Shown here piece after piece: positions 22,175 through 37,727 of a DNA stretch of 64,000 nt (positions within the stretch are counted from its first letter, which is position 1; every line of letters starts with the position of its first letter). A model generated the notes under the pieces. It saw only the letters and a program-made list of their open reading frames with translations, made no database searches and was not told the origin of the DNA. The DNA comes from Coprinus comatus (Eukaryota; Basidiomycota; Agaricomycetes; Agaricales; Agaricaceae): NCBI GenBank assembly GCA_034638255.1, contig JAWPGT010000012.1, positions 558,001 through 622,000 of the forward strand, in the 5' to 3' direction. The position numbers were made by a program, and so were the translations under genes.

Positions 22175-23376
22175 ATGCAGAGTTATATGCAACGGTCAAC
22201 GCGTATAGACAAAGAAATTCCAGAAACTTTGGACGGGGCTGGAGTCGACAGGTTGATTCAAGACCAAGAACAAGAACAAGAACAAGCTGAGAGCAGTAAC
22301 AATATTAATGGAGCGTCACGAGTGGGAACGCAATTAAGGCATAAACGACAAAAGGCCAATGGGTCTGTTCAAGTTGTCAATAGCTCTCAAGTTGCGTCTA
22401 TGTCGACAACCATTGTGAAGCTGTCGGACAACCAGCATCATGTTGAAGGCCAAGAAGGATCATTGATCTTGTGGTACATGAACGATATGCCACTGGATAT
22501 TATCTATGAAGTATTTGGACACCTAGAACCTCGCGATTTACTTTATCTATCATGGTCATGTAAACGCATTCGCGCAATTGTGATCAATAAACGAGCCAGG
22601 TTTTTATGGGCAAGGGTAATTATTTCATTTCATAATGCTATCAAAAATGAATTCCAATTCAATGCGAAATTAAATACCGTGGTTTGTCAGGCATTTGATT
22701 TGTTGAAGAGCTCGTATGAGGCCCCTCCACCACCATGTCCTATTGTTTTCAATTATATCCAATATACAAGCTTCTTGTACGAGAAGCGTTGTACGGTAGA
22801 TTGTTTTTTTTTTTTTTTTGATTCACGTAAATCGAGCAATACTGATGAAGATTTGATTTTATAGCGTTGTCAAAAAGGCATTGCTGAGTATGAATCATGG
22901 GGCCTACGCCTAAAAGCTTGCCGAAATTGCTTGTCTGACAACTAGTAAGTGCCCTATTTATTAACTCGGGCTATCGAGTCATCGTATATTACATACAAAC
23001 TAACAGTCTGAGTTATTCAGTTTTATTACAGTAAAGTCAAGATTGGGTCTTCGTCACACCATCTCTAGCCGTGAGTACAATCCAAGAATTGCTGCTGTCC
23101 TATTTTCGATGTCATTATAACCTTTATCACAGCAAGAGGCAGTGTTTACCCTAACGAAGTTCAGTTAGATAAGATGCAAGTAGCGGATTTACAGGACGAA
23201 TACTTGAGGAGAGCTGAGGTGAGAACTGTTGGCTTTTATTATGTTCTGGATACATATTCATATTTAATATTCAGGGTCAATTACAATATCAGAAGTGGAA
23301 AACGCACGGTCATTTGCCCTTGTGTAAAGTGACAGATCCGAAAGATAATAAAAAATCGCAGAGTCTGGATCCTTAA
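22175..23376 (+). CDS. F-box protein, agaric family
   Basis: Several short exons. ATG at 22175 (MQSYMQRSTRIDKE); stop TAA at 23374-23376. After a Gln/Glu run (QEQEQEQEQ) and a basic region, the F-box reads MPLDIIYEVFGHLEPRDLLY, then WSCKRIRAIV and RFLWAR. The following exons give AFDLLKSSYEAPPPPCP, RCQKGIAEYESWGLRL with KACRNCLSD (a CxxC pair), VYPNEVQLDKMQVADLQ and LQYQKWKTHGHLPLCK. The layout matches mushroom F-box proteins with a Cys-containing region after the box. It ends early compared with many relatives, so it may be truncated. Substrate unknown. A T16 run lies in the intron near 22803. Confidence 0.7.
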
Positions 23377-23842
23377 ATGGTCAGCACAAAATACTGCTAA
23401 TTCAATATTGGAATATTTGACCTCGGCAATAGTACTGTTAAATGTATGACAAGAGAACACACCTCAGTGCCCGAGTGAAATTACAACTTCCGAGAAGAAT
23501 GAAATAATTATTGGAAACAAGAATGTGAGTAATAAGGTGTGGCAGTGGAGACTCGCACATGCGCTTCAAACTTCAAAGCTCTTATCCAGTGAATTCATGG
23601 TTCAGACGTTTCATGGACGTGAATCATGCAGATATCCACATCTCTCGACTGTGATAATAGACTGAGGTTTGTGCTAGACGAAACAACACGTTCTAGAATA
23701 TTCGCAAAAGCGTGAAGAAACACTCTTCCAAAAGTCTGTTATAATCATACGGTTGGCGAGCCCCAGGACAACCACCGACCATGTGTTGATAGATATAAAC
23801 AAAAATTCGATGATACTTGAAATGATTGAGGCGACTTAATGG
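23377..23842. other. Intergenic, no gene recognised
   Basis: About 470 bp between the F-box gene and a minus-strand coding remnant. No signal. Confidence 0.35.
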
Positions 23843-24034
23843 TCATGCTTCAAATTCTAGACCTTGGGGCTGGAGTTTACCGGATTCGTCTTCCATACGA
23901 ACTGATGTGATTGACGCAGGGTTATGATTTTTGATGGTGTCATAAGTGCTTCGAGAAATATAGATATTACCAGAAAGTTCATCTTGGAACGATGCATCCC
24001 AAGTGATGTTTGTCAACCGTTTTGGATTCGTAAA
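23843..24034 (-). pseudogene. Unidentified short coding remnant
   Basis: About 60 open codons ending at a TGA (23843-23845), including WDASFQDELSGNIYISRSTY and SVRMEDESGKLQP. The composition looks coding, but there is no start codon and the frame is closed upstream. It lies just downstream of Pam17 on the same strand. I do not recognise it; it may be a terminal exon of something lost. Confidence 0.25.
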
Positions 24035-24129
24035 TCAAAGTATGCACTCTGTATACACTGACTATTATATAGTTCGGTTAGATGTGATGGTATTAGGGAA
24101 TATGAAATAACATTAAAGGGGGGATTACA

Positions 24130-24944
24130 TTACTCCTCTGCCAAAACAGCCTTTCGCCTGTACTTGGCTTGGTCTCTCAGCCACTAGGAATAAATTCAAA
24201 ATCGGCTCGCTTTACAATGGCAAAAACACATACCTGTCTATAATCACTGATAGAACCAATTTTCTCTCCTGAAAAAATATGATGAATAATTGTGCTAGTT
24301 AGGGTAATGGAAGCTCACATACCGTAATAATCGGGAATAGGGCTCGTCGGGCTTTGGAGGGAAGCGTCTACACGATTACGAGCTATCCGCTGGTAGAATT
24401 CGCGGTCTTTTGCATCAATAAGAGCAAGATTTTGTCGATGGGTATACCGCCAGAGGGTAGTTCCAAGACTAGGTCCAACAAGAGCACCAGTGCCTATTGG
24501 AGTGTAAATATTGACTCAGGAATCATGAAAGAAACGAAAGAACATACCGACGCAGGCCACAGTGCAGATTCCATAGAAGAAGAACGGGTCAATGCCCTGG
24601 CATATGGTTTAGCACAAATGCAGAAAGAAGAACCGGTCATACGCGCGCACCATGATCATTTTGGTTGGGTCTGTGTCAAGGGTTCCGAAATACGCGACTC
24701 CACCAGTAAAACCTAGCACGGCACAGGGAACCGTTGCAGCCTGTTGTGTCCTTTAGTCTCTTTCAACCCCAAAATGCACTCAAGTAAAACGCACAATCTG
24801 CCATTTCCGCTTGCTACTCCGAATCGCGAGATATTCACTCCAGGACATAGCTGCTGTTGACGTTGCTGTGGATGCATTTCGACGGAGAATTAGATTTTGC
24901 CTGGGTAGTTGTTGTAAGACTCTCGAGGATGCGGTGAGGATCAT
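24130..24944 (-). CDS. PAM17: Mitochondrial import motor subunit Pam17
   Basis: Six exons, ATG at 24942-24944, TAA at 24130-24132, about 190 residues. The N-terminus MILTASSRVLQQLPRQNLIL is a typical cleavable mitochondrial presequence. Then come MSWSEYLAIRSSKRKWQ, a membrane segment TVPCAVLGFTGGVAYFGTL, FFFYGICTVACVG (second segment), GPSLGTTLWRYTHR, DAKDREFYQRIARNRVD, SLQSPTSPIPDYYGEKIG and WLRDQAKYRRKA, all characteristic of Pam17. The protein is in the inner membrane and organises the presequence translocase-associated motor at the TIM23 complex. The family pattern is complete and no key element is missing. It is transcribed divergently from the SNF2-type gene, with 141 bp between the start codons. 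Confidence 0.92.
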
Positions 24945-25085
24945 AATTGGGTGAGGTTGGGGTGCCGGTGAACGCCAGTGAAGTCTGTCCAGACGTCACG
25001 TGAGTTTGAGGCGGTGATGGGATTTCCTGTGTCGACATTCGCCTGACATATAATTGACTCACTCACTTGTTTCTTGCTCCTATCC
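24945..25085. promoter_or_regulatory. Compact divergent promoter (PAM17 / SNF2-type gene)
   Basis: Only 141 bp separate the two opposite start codons, so both core promoters must lie here or reach into the leaders. It contains ACGTCACGTGAG (about 24994), a CRE/E-box-like core. Confidence 0.5.
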
Positions 25086-29623
<4,538 letters not shown>

Positions 29624-30140
29624 TATTTTCAGTTGTTGTTTTTCTTGCGTTAATTCATTAAGTATAATAATATATGTATGTAATGTATATGTTTCAACTA
29701 GACCTTGAACGTTTGAACAGTCTTATTAATCATCTACAACTAGGAATGAAAATTTATCATTCGAGGTAGTCTGCAATTTGCTGATGTTTTATTTGGCTCA
29801 AGTCATACGTGATAATTGTGATTTAGGCACAAGTAATCTACCCAGAATCTATCACTATTTCACGGACTTAATACTAGATAATATCCGAGCTCGGACGTGT
29901 CTATCGTTCGTCTACGTCAGTGTGCCTGGTATTGTCCAGAAGCTCGCGGTCTGTAAAGGTTTCACGGATGGCCTTTTGAGGTCACTATGAAAACAAAATA
30001 CTTTATCCCAAGAAGTGGATTTGAAGTCTACCTCAGGATGATCATAAAATCTATGATACATCCGTGGAAAGTTAGTCAACTTTGTTACTAGTAGTGCGCA
30101 TGGAAACTAATTACCACCACTCTAAGGATAAAGATAACCT
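29624..30140. other. Intergenic, no gene recognised
   Basis: About 520 bp, AT-rich, between convergent units. No coding signal. Confidence 0.35.
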
Positions 30141-30621
30141 TTAATTGTACAAAGGGTACAACTGCATATTGATTTCCAAGTCATCAATAGACTTTGCCAT
30201 TGTAATAGTCACATCCAGCTGCCGCAAAGTTTGAACCAGCGACGCAGGAATTTGATTTTGGGTTACCCCCCCCAGTTCCGAGGGCTGTGGGAAAATTTGC
30301 GAATACTGACATATTCATGTATCGAGTTAATGGTATATGGGAGTTACAGTATTGATGTATTGAAGAGCCTGAGCGAGTGACCCATCGTTAGAAGTGCCAG
30401 TTCCAGCATAAACCTGTTGAAAAGTTTGAGCTGGTGCCATGACATTTATGATAGTACCAGACGCGCACGCTTGATTTATAATGGCAGCACCAAGCGAGTG
30501 TGAACTCTGTTGACCAAGAATTTGAATAAAAGCAGCTTGTTATTGGTGCTGGTATTGGCGCTGTTGACGTTGATGTTGACGCAGCCCGGAACTTCCTGAG
30601 CCTAGAATCTAGACTAGACAT
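30141..30621 (-). CDS. Small hypothetical protein, structure unresolved
   Basis: The minus strand has coding-like stretches: an ATG at 30619-30621 (MSSLDSRLRKFRAAS), then in another frame AAFIQILGQQSSHSLGAAI and NVMAPAQTFQQVYAGTGTSN. After an intron with donor near 30350 and acceptor near 30306 comes IPASLVQTLRQLDVTITMAK, ending at TAA 30141-30143. The first two parts need a splice or frameshift that I could not settle. The family is not recognised, there is no clear signal peptide, and it may be a decayed gene. Confidence 0.3.
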
Positions 30622-31313
30622 TGTCTCTTTATCTTGATGTTCGATGCTTGAGTTGGGCACAGAAAGAGGAAGCAGCACAATGAACCACAACGCTGAGGAT
30701 TATAGTTTAGGTGGACGAAAGAAACCCGAACGAAACCGTGTTTTTCCAATTAACGAACAACCACCCTGTATTTACTCCCGATCAAGACACCTCCACAAAT
30801 TTCGCAGATCTACCCCAGTAGACTACATTACAGTCGATTGGCACTTAACTTTTCTATATTTAATGCCCTTAAGGTTTTTTTATAGTATAGTAGGTCCACC
30901 GCGTCTTAGCACTAGATTGCTTGTAGCGGGATATAAATGTTGAATACAAAAAAAAAAAACCTGTATTTACACATGATGAAACATCTTGTACGCTCTACTA
31001 AAAGAGCAAATCCCAACACAACAAAAAAAAAAAGAGTATCCAGAGTCTCCCCGAGTCTCCAAAAGAATATGAAACAAAACTCAAGCCTCAAGGTTACAAT
31101 CTTCGATGTACAACTCCATAACCAACAACCTAGTAATGCTAATGCATAATGCAAAATTAAACCATACAAAAAAAAAAAATACAACATATCCATCATCCAT
31201 AATTGACCGTTCCAAACAACAACATTTTTTAATCACCCCTTGTCTTGCAGGCTACGATCACATAAAACTTCCAACTCCACCTACTATAGAGAGAGAGAGA
31301 GAAGAAAAAACAC

Positions 31314-33757
31314 TCAAAACGAAGTCCGAACAAAACTCGTATCAATCCCAACTCCAAAATCCCAAACACAAATCCTCTAAATAAAAAATAAATAAACATT
31401 CATTCAATTTTCAAAATCAACCCAAAAATTAAACAAGGAAGAAGAAAAAAAACACGAGAAAAAAAAACGGGAAAAAAACGTACCTGATCTTCACCACAAC
31501 TAACAACCTTAGTCCTATCCACACCCACACAAAATATTTTCCCAGTATGTCCTCCAGTCAAATCCGCTACCAAAACTCCAGTAGACCTTTCCCAAACTTT
31601 AACACTTAAATCATATGAACCTGTAATTATAAAATCAGGTGTTAGAGATACTGAACGAACTAAATCTGTATGATAGGATCGAGGTCTTCTGTGTATGTAT
31701 TCTTGTTGGTATTGGTGTTGGTGAGGATGAGAATGAGAATGAGTATGAGTATGGGATTCGTTTTGGTTTTGGTGGTGTTGGTGTTGATCAAACGAGGTTG
31801 ATGAATTCCAATGATGCTGCTGCTGCGATGAGGAAGAACCCATAAACTGTGAAGGGAATGGAGAAGGTAAAGAAGGATGTTGTAAAAATAATGCATGTGA
31901 AGGAAGTAAGGGTACCAAATCAGGAGTATCAGAAGGTATTCTCTGAAACGAGCTTGTACCACAAGTATTACAAACACCAGAAGTAAATGCTATGGTGTTT
32001 CGTAAATCATTTATTATTTGACCTCCAACTGTCCCTATCGTTGTTGTTGGAAGTATAGACGCGGAGGCGAAGGATGAACCGGTTGTTCCGGTGGTTGAAG
32101 TAGACGCATGCGAGAGGTTGGATGTTGTTGAGTTGGATGTTGATAATATACCGGGTGGTATAATGTTTGATGCTGTCCCGCCAATGGCGATTCCACTGCT
32201 GGCATCGTATTCCGGACATGTAGACCATCCTTGAGCAGTGTTCATATCAATTAATCTGATATGTTTATCTGAGGAACCGGAAACAATAAATGGAGGTTTA
32301 AAGTCGATTGAAGCAATTCTACACAGATATTAAGTAAGAGCATAACGAAGAGTAAATGAAAGATATAACTGACCCTCGAATATGATGATCTTCAAATGTT
32401 CTTACCAACTTGCCAGTTTCCACATCCCAAACGCGCATAGATCTATCTCCCGAACCCGATACTACATAATTTCCAGACAACGAAACAGCATTAACAGCTG
32501 CTCTATGAGGACCCAAAACATGTTGTAATTCCAGATCAGGGAATGAATACACCCTAACAGTCCGATCTACTCATTCGATAAATTAAAGGTAAATGCGCGA
32601 ATTAGAAATCAATAAACATACCTTTAGAACATGAAACCAGCCTTTTGTCATCAAACCTAACGCATAATACACTATCTTGATGATCCATTAACGTTCTAAC
32701 TACCTTTGCCTTTTCCAAATCCCAAATAACCACTCTCCTATCACTTCCACCACTTGCCAAATACCCATTCTTGGCACACAAACTCAAAACACTCTCTGTA
32801 TGCATACCTTCTATCACTTTCTCCACCACTCCCGTCTTCAAGTTCCATTCCCTGATCGTCTTGTCTCTGGACCCTGTGAAGAGAACTTGATGATTGGTAG
32901 CTGGATAAGTGTATAGCTGTAGACAATAAATCATATTCATATGCCCATTAGAAGGTTGACCTCGTGTCTGAATAACTGAAAGTCTGTATGTTGAAGTCAA
33001 AAACCTCGTAAGTAGGTGCAAATTTGTACGATAGAGCAACTTGTAGTTCGGTTTCAAAAAGAGTGTAGGGTCCAACATGGCCGGAGCCGAATGCCGATCA
33101 TGACTTCTCGTTCGATTTATAGGCTGTGGGTGTGGAAGGAGTTTTGGCCTTGAGGTTGCGGTTGAGTTTGAGTTTGAGGTAGAGTTTGAGGCAGAATTTG
33201 AGATTGGTATAGTGCCATCCAATGAGACGAAACCAGAGTCGTTAGGGAGAGGAGTATGTTCGGAGTCGTTAACAGGATCAGCAGAATCTTCGTCGTCTGA
33301 TCCGCCCATCCCCTCATCATCGTAGTCAGCCTCTAACCCTCTATGTACAGTCACACTTCCCTTTGAAGGATCCAACACGCTCGGTCTGATGGGTTGACGC
33401 CATTCCCAACCTCTGATAAAGCAGAGAGACTTCCAGAGCGACTGGTCGTTTGCGAGTGCCTTCCAGCGGTGGGAGACGAGAGAACATGTGAGAAGGGTTT
33501 GTGGAGGGAGGTTTTCGAATATCTGGAGAGCTACTTCTGTTGGCAGAGACTACGTATGGTTTCTGTAAGGTTAGAACATGAAAAAAGGGCGTGTAGAAGC
33601 TTACACCGACGACATCGAACTTGAGCAACGACGAGATACGTCTGTGTAGGGATGACAGCTGAGAACGAGGCATAGCTGCGAGGAGGTTGAAGAGATAGTC
33701 TTGTGTATTATGAACAGGAAGAGGGGAGTGGTATGGATTGTTATCTCTGGAAGACAT
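31314..33757 (-). CDS. F-box / WD40-repeat protein (SCF substrate receptor)
   Basis: Six or more exons, about 700 residues, ATG at 33755-33757, TGA at 31314-31316. MPRSQLSSLHRRISSLLKFD is followed by an F-box (LPTEVALQIFENLPPQTLLT, LVSHRWKALANDQSLWK) and a linker. The WD40 propeller follows: GSRDKTIREWNL, GGSDRRVVIWDL, CSKDRTVRVYSF, GSGDRSMRVWDVETG, GSSDKHIRLIDM, GSYDLSVKVWERSTG and the closing blade CGEDQ-RICVWDFGVGIDTSF, which needs the last intron (donor near 31483, acceptor near 31375). The layout is that of Cdc4/Met30/beta-TrCP receptors that deliver phosphorylated targets to SCF. A large insertion rich in Ser, His and Gln separates two late blades. Which receptor it is cannot be told. 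The start codon is only 8 bp after the stop of the upstream gene; an internal ATG at 33674 is an alternative. Confidence 0.85.
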
Positions 33758-33765
33758 GGTGGTAG

Positions 33766-34668
33766 TTATCTAAGACTAGAATTACGTTTCTCCCGAACAA
33801 CATCTACAAAACACTCCAATGGTACCATCCCTCGCTCCCCATTCCACGTTATACACTCAGCCCACCCATCATCGAACTGTTGTATTACCCCTAATGTATC
33901 CCCAGCACTAATCCCCAGCTCATCAGGCAACTGAGCATTAAACCCTTTGGTCACCAATACATTATACAACACCGCAACTCGTGGTGTATCAGCCGAAGAC
34001 GTCACAGAACTCTCATATGAAACAGGCAACGACTGTGGTAGACTCACACTATCCCTCACTGCCTCTGCCATTGCACGAGCTGCGGCAGTCGATGAGGCCG
34101 TGTCTCCTACAGCTACTACTGCGTTTGGCCTAGTCCAAACTCCCCTTAGCTTCATTCTATTCCTCATGCTCTTCTTCCGAAACCCAAATAGAATTGCAAT
34201 CACAAGAACTGCTAAACATCCAATCGCGATGCCAACTATCGCTCCTGTGGGCAGTTTGGCAGTTGCAGCAGTGGTCGAATCGTTAGCCGAGTCTCTATCA
34301 CCAGCATTTGATGTTGATGATGGAATGATTGACGAAGATGACACAAGTGTATCTGTGTTTGTTGGAGGCTGTATTGAGCGTTCTGTTGTTACAATAGGTG
34401 GTGGAAGTGGTTGAGTTGTTGGCTGAGGTGCTGCCTGAGCCGTTGGTGGAGGGATTGGCACCGTGCTCGGCGGCGGCGGCGGTGGAGGTGGTGGTGGTGG
34501 TGGGGAGTTCGTAGTAGGGATAGGAGTTGTCGAAGTACCGCTTGAAGTTCGAGTTACGAGGATAGTGAAAGTGGTTGGCCCAGTGAGTGTCTGTCTTGCC
34601 TCCAACTCCTTAGCTTCACCCTCAACCCTCCGCTCAATTCCCCGACGACGAAGGAATTTGACATGCAT
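33766..34668 (-). CDS. Single-pass membrane protein with C-terminal SH3 domain (copy 2)
   Basis: One exon, 300 residues. The N-terminal 110 residues are Pro/Ser/Thr-rich with a run of 12 prolines and look extracellular. The membrane segment is GAIVGIAIGCLAVLVIAILF, followed by RKKSMRNRMKLR. The last 70 residues form an SH3 domain: VAVLYNVLVTKGFNAQLPDE, LGISAGDTLGVIQQFDDGW and RGMVPLECFVDV. No signal peptide is visible, so insertion would be as a signal-anchor. Its stop codon (33766-33768) is 8 bp before the ATG of the F-box/WD40 gene on the same strand. Same layout as the genes at 11848, 37728 and 40755. Confidence 0.8.
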   Translation of the reverse strand: MHVKFLRRRGIERRVEGEAKELEARQTLTGPTTFTILVTRTSSGTSTTPIPTTNSPPPPPPPPPPPPSTVPIPPPTAQAAPQPTTQPLPPPIVTTERSIQPPTNTDTLVSSSSIIPSSTSNAGDRDSANDSTTAATAKLPTGAIVGIAIGCLAVLVIAILFGFRKKSMRNRMKLRGVWTRPNAVVAVGDTASSTAAARAMAEAVRDSVSLPQSLPVSYESSVTSSADTPRVAVLYNVLVTKGFNAQLPDELGISAGDTLGVIQQFDDGWAECITWNGERGMVPLECFVDVVREKRNSSLR

Positions 34669-36718
34669 GCAATCTCCAGGATTATGTTGTACAAAAATGG
34701 TATACGATAGGAATTGTCAAAGAGTGGACTAGCCACAAAAGAGAGAATGAAATAGAAATATAATTAGGAGTTGGAGATGAAGAGGTCGAAAAGGAGAATG
34801 ATACACTTGTAATTCAAAATATGATCCCATCACTTCTCCTATTCATTTATTAATTACTCTCCCACATTCATCTCATCAACCACACCATGATTCTAACTAT
34901 CTGCTGAACTCGGTTATCAAGTGAAATTGTTATAATACTTAACCGTCGACCTCGTGAATGCATGGGATGAACAATACCTGTCACCTCTGGCACGTTGTCG
35001 AAATACGACACTCCGTTCGAAACCTCTCATCGAAGCATCACTAAACTACAGCCCTAAGTATACTACCCCCTAACAACAACCAATTACAATAGAGGATACA
35101 ACACAATATATCTATATCATTTATCAATAGAACAAAATTCTCGCGCTTGAGAAACGTAGTACTTCATCCACCAATGATCCATCCTATATTTTTATTCCTT
35201 CTATCTTTCCTAGTCAATCACGAGAGACATTCGTCTTTATGATAACCTTATTTAGCTAACGCGAAGTTAACATCTCAATTCGCAACATCGTGTGTAAATT
35301 TATTGGTATTTTTATCATTACTGTGTTGTCTTATCAACTTGTGGCTCATCAGATACTCGACGTAATGGTGATCATCCATGGTCCATCTTATGTCCCCATC
35401 TTATGTGCCCCTTTTTTGAATGATCATCTGCTAATGATGATGATATTGATCCCATACAATTCCCATAGAGTGATTTTGTTTTTTTTTGCAGTAATCTGTT
35501 GGAAGATCGTTTATTGGTACCAGTACTGCGTTTTGGAGTAAATATGGCACCACATCCATCACTCGCTACTACTACTTAACTTGAAAAACCTTTTATTTAG
35601 TTGAAGATCTGAACCAAAAAAATCCAAACCAGTGCATTCACCAGCTCCGATCCATCTGCATTAAAGATACTTTGGATATATTACATTCTCAATATCCTAA
35701 TAACTAAACATATGCATATGTCTCTTGAGATAAAGTGACCCCTCGGAGTACCTGAAGTCGTGAGTCGTGATCACCGATAGCTGTGATGCAGGATGATGAC
35801 TCTCCATGACGTCATGACTCACCTATAGATATATATAATCCCTACGCTAACCCTACCCACTCTCGTCCTCTTACCTACTTTAACCTAAATCTAACCTACA
35901 CGTTAGCCGTCTCGTAAGTATTTCCCCTGAAGCCTCTCCGCCAAGCACTTGTGATATTGGAATCCGGGCAATTCTTCGATTGAAAGACAAGAATATTTTG
36001 TTGGGCTATGCTGCATGCAAATAGTCTACAACTTCTCGACGATTGCTTACTAGTAAGTACACTCGTTCTGAGAGCCCGAATTGATGGCATAACAAATGGC
36101 GAGAATTTTTATCATGATATTCAATATGTATCCTGATTCCTGATTCCTAAAGCATTTCTTGTATCTTTTCTTAAAGCACACTCTGATCAAGATACCAGAA
36201 TCACAAAGAGAACTAAGCAAGAGGCTACGAATCGCCTGATAGAAACGCGCGAAAAGGGGTTCATGTGATAGAAAAGTTACGAAGATTCTAATGTGTTGGG
36301 TATGAAAAATAGCGTATACATTCCAGGTCATTCATCTAGTTATTAATTTGTTTGTCATAAAATACACTGTGTGGGTATGCATAAACCTAGGAGTACATAT
36401 ATCATGAATGTGCGTATTCCAGATGCCTGCTTCGGAACTTCGTAAGCCTCCGCCTATAGGAAAAACATTGTGTTTTAGATATTAGTAATTACTTGTTGCA
36501 ATTGATAGGAAAGAGCCTAATATCGCCCAGCATAAGGAGAGCTCTGGGACAGCGATGGTTATGGGTCACGAAATAAGTAGTCAATGTTCAACATTCAACA
36601 TTGGAGGGCTTTACATAGAACGATGTTGACAGTTCAATGAGATCTGAGAATGAGATGAGGGAAAAGGAGTTGTAAGACGTACTCACACGTTTCGTATAAT
36701 TGTAATCGAAATGATTGC
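34669..36718. other. Intergenic, no gene recognised
   Basis: About 2 kb, AT-rich, with only short unsupported open frames (for example 35290-35541 plus). Near 35810 there is TGACGTCATGA, a CRE-like site. Confidence 0.4.
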
Positions 36719-37264
36719 CTAAACACCAACGCAATCATGCATTACTGTTAGATCTGCCGGTGAACATAAGTTAGGATTTTGGGTTTGAGTTTTGGAATAA
36801 CGATTATTTTCGTGTGATGCTTCTTCATAACCTTCTTTAGTGAAATACCAAAGTTCAATATATTCGAAATCTTTGAGCTTCATGTTGGCATAAGTTAATG
36901 GTCGAGGATTTTCGTGAGTCGGAACTGGCATTAAACCCTGTTTCATACTGTTTAAAGGCCTTGGTGATGCTCAGCTCAGATGTCCATTCGAGTTGGAGGG
37001 TATTGGTTTGATTGCTCTTGTCAGTGCTAGGGACCGTTCCTGTTGTTCTTGTTGTGGCAGTAGTTGAGTCACCGATGTATTGTCATCCATCGATATAGAG
37101 GGTAAATCCAATTTCCTTTTCCTTTCATTATGTTGATGGATTATAATCCTATCAATCACTTCTGTTTGATGGTCCGGTAATGAAAAGGCCTTTTGACTTT
37201 GGGATGTTTGAGAGGGATCTGAACTTTGTGGAGATTTAAATAGCACGTCAGAAATTGGTTTCAT
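36719..37264 (-). pseudogene. Remnant of a repeated agaric gene family
   Basis: Two open frames in series. The first (37264 to 36971) begins MKPISDVLFKSPQSSDPSQ and is polar. The second (36946 to 36719) contains MPVPTHENPRPLTYANMKLK and YIELWYFTKEGYEEAS, a block I recognise from a repeated, uncharacterised protein family in mushroom genomes where it lies N-terminal to several hundred more residues. Here the remainder is missing and the frames are separated by a stop, so it is likely a truncated copy. Function unknown. Confidence 0.5.
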
Positions 37265-37727
37265 CCTTGAAACTTCGAGTTCGGACAGTTAGAAATTTGA
37301 AGACTTGAGAGTGAGTGTTAATCCTGAGTATGAATATTTGAAATCTGAAGGATGGACTTGTTGAAACCGCGATTTATGTGTCACGTTGACAAGGAGTTGA
37401 ACGTGGTTAAAGTTGAATGGTGAATATAAGATTCCTGACTATACATTACGAGAAAAATTTCCCCGATGGTCTACCGATTACGTGATGTTATCAGCAAGTT
37501 ACCTCGACCTAAGTATCTCTTTTATGTACCTCTTTGAATGAACGTTAATTTACTACATGCATCTGGTATTGATTCTAAAAATAGGTAACGAAGTATATCT
37601 ACGTGAGTGCTTTGCTCATGGCTTTCATTAATACAACAAAGTGCTGATAACAGCAGATCCACCACTACGACCCTTGTAATTCTATGCATTCCGAAACTGT
37701 GCTGTTCCCACCCAACTCCTCCCTCCC
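37265..37727. other. Intergenic, no gene recognised
   Basis: About 460 bp between two minus-strand units. No coding signal. Confidence 0.35.

Noticed and set aside
34463..34505. Poly-glycine frame on the plus strand
   Set aside because: Complement of the 12-proline run of the membrane-SH3 protein.
34990..35045. GTTCGAAACC resembling a tRNA B box
   Set aside because: No A box, acceptor stem or cloverleaf could be formed around it.
35290..35541. Hydrophobic 83-residue plus-strand frame
   Set aside because: AT-rich DNA gives hydrophobic codons by chance; no start context, family or splice partner.
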